Shown piece after piece: positions 43,970-52,227 of a stretch of DNA of 64,000 nucleotides. The stretch lies in contig CM077115.1 in NCBI GenBank assembly GCA_039619475.1, positions 595,349,643-595,413,642 on the forward strand, given 5' to 3'. This DNA comes from Icerya purchasi. Lineage: Eukaryota; Arthropoda; Insecta; Hemiptera; Monophlebidae. Below the pieces are notes generated by a model that was not told the DNA's origin, made no database searches, and saw only the letters and a list, made by a program, of their open reading frames with translations. Numbering within the stretch: the stretch's first letter is position 1; each line of letters begins with the position of its first letter. The position numbers and the translations under genes were made by a program.

Positions 43970-45841
43970 TTATTTGAAGTTAACGCTGTTAGACAACAAG
44001 GATGAAAGACTGTCGATGAAAGAAGAGGACGAAGGTATATTGTAAGATGCAAGAAGCTCCATAATAGCAGCAGAGAGACTGGAGATGGTTGAAGTGAACT
44101 CTGTGGGAGAAGGCGAAGTGTTGGAAAGAGGAACAGATGAGGGACAAGCAGGCAAGAGAGGATTAAAAGAGGGGGAAGACACTTTATTTAGAGCCCATCC
44201 AACTGAGGGTGAATGAGGGTGATAAGAAGGGATAGAAGGAAATTGGGGGAGCGGTTTATGATGCGGTTTAGACTTGTGAAATTTATGGAATGTTGGAGAT
44301 TTTGGACGAGGAAGAGAGGGAACCTTAGAAGAGTTGATGGACATGTTTGGAGAAGGAATGGGGGCTGCAGCCCGGTTGGCATATGAAAAGGCTTGAGTTA
44401 CAGAGTTAGACGATTTGATCTTGACGGCTTCATGGAAAGAGATATTTTCAAAGGCCATGATCCTTTTTATATCTTTTTGTCTTTGCCACTCTGGACAGCG
44501 ACGATCTGAGGAAACATGGGAACCTTTACAGTTGCGACAGAAAGGAAGTTCCTGTAGATTGGGGCATTCCGAGAAGGAGTGTTTGGATGCACAATGGGAG
44601 CAGATGGAGTGGGAGCTGCGACAATTGCGTGCAATATGTCCGAAAAGAGAACAATTGGAACACTGGGTGGGAGAACGAATGCTAGGAGAGACTGAGAAGC
44701 GAAGTCCATATATGGATACGAATTGAGGGAGGTAGGATTTGGCGAATTTCAGTTCGACACTTCTAGTCGGAATTTTAGAACCTTCTGAAGAGCGGAGAAT
44801 ACGTCGTAATGAAATGACCGGAATAGAGGATACAAGTCCTTCTTTGATGTCTTCCAATGGAAAGGAAGGATGGACACCGGTTATAACTCCAATCCTATAT
44901 AACGCATTATGCGGGATAAATGCGTTAAGATTATGGGATTTAAAGAAGGGAGTCTTAGAAAGGAATTCATTAGCGGAAGAGGCAGAGGGGAACAAAACAG
45001 AGATACGCCCTTTACCCTGTGGGACAATATCTGAAAAAGAGGTAGAAATTTTGTTGATTAATCTAGCCAAGGCTAGCGGATGAAAGTATCCAATATTCTT
45101 ATCAGGGGATGAATTTTCAACAAGAATTGAAAAGGGACCTGGGTGGTCTGGAGGAAAAATGCCCTGATCGCTGCAGAGATTTTCAGAGATATTAACGGTA
45201 TTATCATTACCAGTGATATTATTATTGCTGGTGTTGTTATTACTATTAATGCCATTATTGCTATCATTAACATTGTCATTACTGTTATTATCATTACTAT
45301 TACTATTAGTAGTATTATCATTATCAGTATTGGTACTATTATTGTTACTACTACTACTATTTTGGTTATTATTATTATTATTATTACTATTATTATTATT
45401 ACTATTATTATTATTACTATTATTATTATTATTACAATTATTGTTGTTAATGTTGTTATTGTTATTTTTATTGCCATTGCTATTATTATTGTTATTTTTC
45501 TTTTTAGTATTGTTGTCGTTTGTATTATAATTGGAGGTGGAAGAGGTCGAGTTTTGGCTTTGGTTGATATTATTCTTATTAATATTAGTAATATTATGGG
45601 AATCTATATTACAGTTTTCAGTGGCTTTAACGCTATTAGAATTTGGTAAACTAACCAGATTAGGAAGATCAGGCTGAGAAAGCCGCAGATCCTTGTTAGG
45701 TAAAGTCGAAGACGGCGAGAGGGGACCGGAGAGTTTACGCTTAGCAGCAACGTCAACCTCCATTAGGTTGAGCGACATGCTTTTGCTGGCTTTAGCATCC
45801 TTGGCGGAGGCCGCCGGGCGGCCCCCACTGAACGAGCTCAT
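43970..45841 (-). CDS. I-like LINE ORF1: zinc-knuckle nucleic-acid-binding protein with Asn-rich tract
   Basis: 623 aa from ATG 45,841. Residues about 75-220 are dominated by Asn with Ser/Asp/Thr, encoded by an (AAT/AAC)n-type microsatellite at about 45,180-45,530. A conserved folded region follows (about 230-370). Three Cys/His knuckles come next: CSNCSLFGHIARNC, CSHCASKHSFSEC and CRNCKGSHVSSDRRC. A Pro/Ser/His-rich tail ends the protein. In I-type LINEs ORF1 coats the RNA. The Asn tract length is unusual and may vary between copies. Confidence 0.93.
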   Translation of the reverse strand: MSSFSGGRPAASAKDAKASKSMSLNLMEVDVAAKRKLSGPLSPSSTLPNKDLRLSQPDLPNLVSLPNSNSVKATENCNIDSHNITNINKNNINQSQNSTSSTSNYNTNDNNTKKKNNNNNSNGNKNNNNNINNNNCNNNNNSNNNNSNNNNSNNNNNNNQNSSSSNNNSTNTDNDNTTNSNSNDNNSNDNVNDSNNGINSNNNTSNNNITGNDNTVNISENLCSDQGIFPPDHPGPFSILVENSSPDKNIGYFHPLALARLINKISTSFSDIVPQGKGRISVLFPSASSANEFLSKTPFFKSHNLNAFIPHNALYRIGVITGVHPSFPLEDIKEGLVSSIPVISLRRILRSSEGSKIPTRSVELKFAKSYLPQFVSIYGLRFSVSPSIRSPTQCSNCSLFGHIARNCRSSHSICSHCASKHSFSECPNLQELPFCRNCKGSHVSSDRRCPEWQRQKDIKRIMAFENISFHEAVKIKSSNSVTQAFSYANRAAAPIPSPNMSINSSKVPSLPRPKSPTFHKFHKSKPHHKPLPQFPSIPSYHPHSPSVGWALNKVSSPSFNPLLPACPSSVPLSNTSPSPTEFTSTISSLSAAIMELLASYNIPSSSSFIDSLSSLLSNSVNFK

Positions 45842-46081
45842 TTACCAGCACGAGGAGATGTAGAAAACGTGAACGATAAAAAAAAAGAAAATAAATTAAT
45901 CGCTGAAATATGAAATTGAAATCGAACGAACGTAAAAATAGATAAATGAAATAAATACGCCGCAGTTAAATAAATTAAAACGATCTCACCGAGTAAGCTG
46001 ATAAGAGATAACAGATAACAATCGGCGTTTCGAATTAACAATAACGCGGAGAGACAACCAACTTTAATACGACAGATCACA

Positions 46082-46094
46082 TCACAGATAGATA
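46082..46094. repeat. 13-bp target-site duplication, right
   Basis: TCACAGATAGATA, matching 39,655-39,667. Confidence 0.88.
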
Positions 46095-47182
46095 CATGTA
46101 TCTTCGACGTTTTTTATAATCAAGCTGTTGTTCTCGAGAATATAACTCCCACTCGTATGTTGCAACTCTGATCTGCTTGTGCTAGTTCGTTTTTTTTCTT
46201 TGAACATGCTGTGTCTCGTAAACTACTAGGTTTTCTACCTGTTGCTCTATTGATCAACACACCTCATAGACGAATTCTTCATCATGCTCATGCTCGTAAC
46301 ATGGTAGAAGTGATTTTATCATATCATCCGGTTTTAATCTATCTGTAGAAATGCATAAATGTCTCCAATACAACTTGGAAATAATGTAATTATCATTTCT
46401 TTGGTGGCTGTAATGAACAACTGACTTAAATCATTTATATTGAGATTATTCATAAGCTTCAGCGGATGGATAACATGATCGTACCAGGCCTTCATTACCA
46501 TAACGTTTTTCGCTGCACAATGAAAACTATCATTCTCATTATGATGTTTACATGTTATCAAATTGCTTATACCAAAATACTCTTCATGTAGATTCTCAAT
46601 ACTATGTAGTCGAAAGACTTTATCCATATTAACAATTTCATAGTCTAAATCACCCAACAATTCAGACTTTTCGTTAAGTTCCATTAGTGTAAGTTTAGCA
46701 TATACCGTTAAAATATATATGCGAGCTCTCGGTTTTTGAGATATTATCGTGAATATATCGCGTGCCATAAATGTTTCTTCCCGAGAGGGAAATAATGAAG
46801 GATTTTTCAAGTGATGACTCATCGAAGAACATTGTAAATGTGGCGTTTTTGATGAATGCCATGCTCTGCTTGGCTTATACAGTGTATGCAAACACTTTCC
46901 GCCAGACATATCAATCATTGCTAGTTCGGTTACTCGAAAACCATAATCACAATCTATATGGATGCTGATATTTACAAAATATTCCGCTATATCTGCTTGT
47001 TCTGATAATAATACAGGACCAATGATATTATGTACAGAAGATGTTGATCCTTCTGCTGTATAACCATCATCTGATTGCTGTGATTGAGGTGATGAAGTTG
47101 TATGCGAGACACTATCACTCGAAAATGAATTCTGAATAAATTCGTCGACTTTAATATCAATCGAATCGGTATTGTTATTCAT
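46095..47182 (-). pseudogene. Exonuclease-like gene, right-arm copy, split by LINE
   Basis: 282-aa frame from ATG 47,182 to 46,334, differing from the left copy at a couple of residues (GDLDYE for SDLDYE, CIGDIY for CVGDIY). It stops at the same codon as the left copy, so the break is shared. The remaining C-terminal coding remnant continues to the LINE insertion site at 46,094 and resumes beyond 39,667, so this copy is additionally interrupted. Confidence 0.65.
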
Positions 47183-48406
47183 GTTTGAATAATATTTTTA
47201 ACTTTTTACTAAGAATGTAGAAAATTATTACTTTTAATGTTAGAGCAAACTTTTATTAATGCGTGAAGAACACAGCTTCAACAAATTCTACACGTTTAAT
47301 GTAACACTAATACTGACTGTTTGAACAGATCCTTTCGAGATTCTAGCTCGATGCATGTCTTTGAAGAGGGCGGGTTGCACCAGAAAAACCACATTCCTTT
47401 GTTGAAAGCTGGTTGCATACGCAAATGAACGAAATTTACAGGTGATCTTTAGGTTATGGGTGTTTGTGTGTAGGTGTGTACATGTCAACCGGTTTTTCTA
47501 CAAAAGATATGAAGGAGAAGATCCGGGCAGACTTGATGACCTTGACACATGATCGAAATCAACGACATAGCAACATTCATGCAAGGAAATAAGCAGAGTA
47601 CCTTTGCATTATGAGCGTATGCGGACATATTGGGGGAAAATATGGAAGATATTGAAAAAAAAAAAAAAATATTTAGAGTTTGAAAAAAATGAAATAATCT
47701 TAAACTAACAGATTCGAAAAAAATTATTATGAATGATGAGAAAATCATTGTTAGCAGATGGATGCGTGGGAATGAATGGTATGGTTTCACTGTAGATTCA
47801 AGGGGGGGGGGGGGATGTACTCATGAAAAATAATAGAAAAGAATTTAAATTTGTGTAGGGTGGATAGGGGAGAGGGAAAATATGAAACAGCGTTAAATAA
47901 AAATATACTCGAATTAATTTTTGAATACTTACGATTGGAAAAAGACTTTAGAGGGGAAAAAATATATTTTAGACTAATTCCATAATACATAGACATGAAA
48001 AATTATTATGAACAATATGAGGAATACCGTTAGAAGATGTTTACGCAATCATACTAGTGAAGATATCAATGGATTTATTTTTAGAACCTGAGAAAAAAAT
48101 AAAATAAGAAAATTATCAACGGACGGAGGAAATGATTGGCAGCGAAAAAAAATATAATTAGGCTGATTCTATAATATTAGACTTGAAAAAGTTATTATGA
48201 ACGATAAGAGAACTACCGGTAGCAGATGAATGCGAATGAAAGAGTGGCTAATACATTGACAGATTAATTTTTAGAATCGGAGAAACAAAAAAATATAAAA
48301 ATTATGAACGTTCGGAAGAAATAAACAGAAGCGTAAAAGAAAAATATAGTTAGGCTAATTCTATAATATTTTGACTCGAAAATAAAATATGTACGAAGTG
48401 GTGGTG

Positions 48407-48451
<45 letters not shown>

Positions 48452-49264
48452 TATCGCGGTGTTTATTTCGGTGGCGACAGAGCGTGCATGGAATAGTACA
48501 GTGTACCTTTGTACAGGTTAACTCAATGCTTGATATGTGTGCAGGAATGGACGGTGTGCTTTTGCAATGAACAGAGAATACGTAAAAATAAAAAAATATC
48601 AACGGATTAAGTATAAGATCGGAAGCGGAAAAAGACGAAAAAATATTTATCAAGTGGTGGTGTGTACGTGCGTGTGTATGAACTTGTAGCGATCGCGAAC
48701 AGGTTTCTATCGGTGGCGTGTGAGAGTGAGCATAGATGATCGGCTGGTTAATTTCAAAACGAACGAGTGGAATTCACCTCACCTGGTGACAGTTTCAACT
48801 AGTTGCTGGAACATTTAAATATTTCCATTACAGCCGCGCTCGCGCTTACATAATACATCCCATAGCAGCACACTCGCCCGCTCTCATTCGACTGATGGGA
48901 CGTTCAAATATTTTCTTTAAAGATAAAATTTTTTGAAAAAAAAAAATGCCGGAACGGAGCACGACTCTGAAAATTCCTTTAAATTTTGGGTTCTAAGTGT
49001 TGAGATTCAAACGTTTTTATCACTCTGGCAAAATTTTACCCCTCCCAACCTCGAAAAATGAAAATTAAAAAGTATGCTACATATATTACACGAAGAGTCA
49101 TATATAATACATACACATGATGATGGAAGGCGCGGGTATGGGAAAGCGAGTACAATTTCATGGCGGCTAAGGCTATGTTGAATATATGCGTGGAAACGGT
49201 GCGAGCGCATTTATAGATAGCAGTATGAACGGGGAATCGTGAAAATTTGAAGAAATTTTGGGGA

Positions 49265-49700
49265 AACTTGGGTGAATTTTAACCATATGGATACAAATTG
49301 GGGTGAACTTTCAGCACCTGTACGCTAATTGGGGTGGATTTTGTCTACCTTGATGGAAATTAGGGATCGAATTAGCAGAACTGTCCAGGGGAATCAGGGG
49401 TAAACAGGGAAAACTCAGAGGAAATCCGTGAAATCAGGGGAAACTTGGGGTAACTTTGGGCTCTAAAAGAGAAATTGGGGTTAATTTTTAGCACCTGGAC
49501 ATAAATTTGGGTGAATTTTGGACATCTGGACACAAATTGGGGTGAGTTTTGAGCAGCTGGACACAAATTGGGGTGAGTTTTGAGCACCTGGATGAGAATT
49601 TGGGGTGAAATTTCAGCAGCTGCCCTGGAAAATTGGGGGAAACCTGGACGCTCGGGGGTACCTGCCCCCGGGGAAAATCGGGGAAAATCGGGGGAAACTG
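49265..49700 (-). repeat. Terminal minisatellite of right arm
   Basis: Mirror of 26,640-27,070: GGGGTGAGTTTTGAGCA with GACACAAATT units and G-rich ends. It is followed by the AAGCTACT terminus at 49,727. Confidence 0.8.
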
Positions 49701-49727
49701 GCCCAGTCCCCGCTTTTTTAAGCTACT

Positions 49728-49733
49728 GGAAGA
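49728..49733. repeat. Right target-site duplication GGAAGA
   Basis: Matches 26,606-26,611. Confidence 0.8.
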
Positions 49734-50262
49734 GGTATTAATAAAATTAATGGGGAACATACCAAAGGAAATTCGAAATGAAAAAAATCTGGAGAGATGG
49801 AAAACCAAGGTTAAAATTTGGTTGATAGCATGGTGTAAAGAGCAATAGAAATAGTAACAAAAAAAAAAAAAAAAGTATCGTGATACTAGTAATAATCACT
49901 TATAACATTTACGCTACGTTGACATGATACTCGTTACTATCTCCAGTTTTAAGCTGATAATGAGAGAGGGGTAACTGTATAAAAATTATATTGTATTATT
50001 GTAATATATAAGTTATCATATTAAGGTATTGTAACAGGAAATATTATTTTAGATGATGGTATAATTGTAATATAAATGATAAATAATGAGAGTGTGGATT
50101 TTATAGTATAGTAATATATAAGTTAACACTTTTCATGCTGTAACAGAAAGTATACTTAAGTTAACTTGATGTTATACTGTATAAATAAATGATATAATTA
50201 TGTTGGGAACCCACAGACGGGCTATTGCCTTGTGGGACCCGCAAATTATTATTTTTTAAAAA
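49728..50262 (+). mobile_element. CR1/L2-like LINE C1, 3' end
   Basis: Continues the frame cut at 26,611: the C-terminal NIPKEIRNEKNLERWKTK and IWLIAWCKE match the C-terminus of C2 (NLPKELRDESNLNIW, IWFIAWSKE). The stop is at about 49,848, then a 3' UTR ends in TGTTGGGAACCCACAGACGG...GGGACCCGCAAATTATT and poly-A at about 50,253-50,262. The same 3' terminal sequence, inverted, ends C2 at 51,905-51,960. Confidence 0.88.
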
Positions 50263-50699
50263 AAAAAACATCGTTTAAAAAAAAGAGGGGCCCTCTAGAT
50301 ACCGCGGAAAAGGCTGTGGACTTTTTTTTAGTTTCCATTTTTAACGCTTTGTGCGTGTATTCTCTCAAATTTTGTCCCTAAATATCAAAAAACTTTTTGA
50401 ATTTTATATTTTTCCTGCATTTTGAAGACCTTAGTATGTAGATTAAAAAGAAAATTATTACTGTAACTCATATAGAACCGGCTGTTGGATTTTTTGAAAA
50501 AATTATTCTTCAAACTTGATTTTCACATTTTTCAAAATTTGGACCCTTTAACTTTAAAATGTTGAGAGTTATATAATTTGTTATGATCTTCCGAAGAAAA
50601 TACGTTGATTGAAAAAAAAAATGACTCTCTAGATACTATAGAACGGGCTGTAAGATTTTTTTTATTGCAGCTTTATAAGATATATATTATGGAGAGAGC
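50263..50699. repeat. Diverged repeat with CTCTAGATAC...GGCTGT motif
   Basis: Phrases CCTCTAGATACCGCGG...GGCTGTGGACTTTTTTT (50,291), ATATAGAACCGGCTGTTGGATTTTTTG (50,470) and CTCTCTAGATACTATAGAACGGGCTGTAAGATTTTTTT (50,620) recur about 160-170 bases apart. No gene seen. It may be the 5' region of the LINE that follows. Confidence 0.55.
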
Positions 50700-51884
50700 C
50701 ATTTCATTTTAAATTCTATTCAAACATACGAATTTCGACGTGTTACAATACGATGGTGACCAATATCAGATTTTTCTCAATGATGACGCTGTTCGTTGTT
50801 TCAATTGCAAAAAAGACGGACACACTTCAGCCAGCTGTCCATCCAACATAGAAACCGACGTAATCTCAAAAAAATATAACCATGGAAATGGTGTAATAGT
50901 AATTGAAATGGTAAATGAAGACCATTTAACAAATCAGACAGAAGAAATTCCCTTCAAGTCGACAAACGATGACACAACCACGTTGAAAAAAGGCGCTACT
51001 TCGTCAAATGCAACTGATGACCTTGTTTTAGTTATTCGCAACACAGATACCAACTCTTCAATTCCCACATCAACTACCCCGCCCTTAAAAAACCCTATAC
51101 CGCCGTCATCTGATTCAAACCGTAAACCTTATACATTGAATTCAAAAGAGAACGTGTCTCAAGAAAAATTGACGAAACCTCCAAAAACGAAAAAAGAAAA
51201 CTAAATAATATCAGAAATCCCGATATCAACAAAACAGTTATTAAACTCGGTCCAAACCAGTATTGACAATGGATTTAAGGCTGGAATCTTCCCATTATCC
51301 TCCACAAACTTCTCACTTCTAATGGACATGGTCAAAGGACATCAAGACCATATTCCTCAAGTAAAAGAATTCACTGAAAACTTTGAAGGTGTTATAAAAA
51401 TGATATCGGATACCTACAGCCTTCTAGAACATCGCTCAATGAAATCACGTTTTACAAAACTGAAAACCAAGTTAATTAAATTCACAACTACACAGGACGA
51501 TTTCCAAAACTCTGTTCCTATGGAACCAGATGGAAACGGAAACTTTACATCGGATGAAAGCTATGCATCTGAAGAATTTTCGGATGATGTACACCATCTT
51601 TCGGATTTGTAATACAAACAAGCTCCTCCTTCTTACCGCCTTTTCTTCCATTATTCTACACACCTAATCAACTTTCAATATTATGGATCGTGAAAATAAT
51701 GAAATATTCATTAATTGGAATTGCAATGGCCTATTTAAACACTTAGAGGACCTCAAACTTCTTACATCTATCTATCAACCATCTGTTTTATGCCTTCAAA
51801 AGACGCATTTAAAAAACAATCAAACATTCTACCTTCCTCAATTCAGAATTCTGTACAACAACTTTTCTACAAATTGGTCATCTT
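50700..51884 (+). mobile_element. Jockey-like LINE J, ORF1 and start of ORF2
   Basis: ORF1 remnants have a CCHC knuckle (CFNCKKDGHTSASC, near 50,795) and a Ser/Thr/Pro-rich tail to 51,204; a further frame runs 51,322-51,612. ORF2 starts at ATG 51,683 with endonuclease motifs (INWNCNGL, PSVLCLQKTHL). It is cut at 51,884 by the C2 insertion and resumes near 57,140. Confidence 0.8.
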
Positions 51885-52227
51885 TTTTTTTTTTTTTTTT
51901 TTTTTGTAAATAATTTGCGGGTCCCACAAGACAATTGCCCGTCTGTGGGTTCCCAACATAATTATATCGTTTATTCATCATCTACATCTTAAATCTAATA
52001 CATCATATTCGTCTTATATCTAAATACTTAATTCAACTTAACTTCTATTTTTACTATTCTACGTCTAATTTTAATTCACAACGTTTATACCCATCGCACA
52101 TCGTACCACAATATTTTCACGTAAGCCATTTTTTTGTTTTTTTTTTTGATTACATCATTTATAATTATTTACTCTTTCAATCAACTACCCGTCTTATTGC
52201 TGTTCCTTTACTATGGCTATCCATTTC

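Larger units (their letters stand above)
39668..46081 (-). mobile_element. Full-length I-like LINE
   Basis: 6.4-kb reverse-oriented element with 3' poly-A (read as T run at 39,668-39,700), a short 3' UTR, ORF2 (43,495-39,752), ORF1 (45,841-43,970) and a 5' UTR of about 240 bases. It is flanked by a 13-bp duplication. Both ORFs are open, so the insertion is young and could be active. It has endonuclease, reverse transcriptase and RNase H domains, which fits the I group of LINEs rather than jockey. Truncated relatives lie at 21,775-22,910, 25,055-25,238 and 62,526-63,841. Confidence 0.93.
26612..49727. mobile_element. Giant palindromic Polinton-like element
   Basis: The unit begins AGTAGCTTAAAAAAGC and ends with its exact complement. 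It is flanked by GGAAGA on both sides and divides a LINE reverse transcriptase gene. Inside are two inverted arms of about 8.35 kb around an AT-rich centre near 34,965; all ORFs and landmarks of one arm recur inverted in the other with few differences. Without the LINE in the right arm it is about 16.7 kb. AG/CT ends and 6-bp duplication follow Polinton rules; the arms share repeat units with element A and each has one exonuclease-like gene related to the one in element A. No polymerase, integrase, ATPase or capsid gene is visible, so it is non-autonomous. Interpretation as a Polinton derivative is inference. Confidence 0.8.
34966..49727 (-). repeat. Right arm of the palindrome, interrupted by a LINE
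   Basis: Inverted copy of 26,612-34,965, interrupted at 39,668-46,081 by the I-like LINE. Short frames such as those at 36,424-36,690 and 37,684-37,966 translate identically to their left-arm partners at 33,241-33,507 and 31,965-32,247, so divergence is very low. Differences are single bases and repeat lengths. Confidence 0.85.

Noticed and set aside
45143..45649. Long plus-strand Ile/Leu-rich frames that look like membrane proteins
   Set aside because: Antisense reading of the Asn-codon microsatellite in ORF1 of the I-like LINE.
26612..49727. Palindrome as an assembly hairpin artefact
   Set aside because: The arms differ in single bases and repeat lengths, only one contains the LINE with its duplication, and the outer ends have a proper 6-bp duplication within a split LINE. 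An artefact would not produce these; long reads should still confirm.
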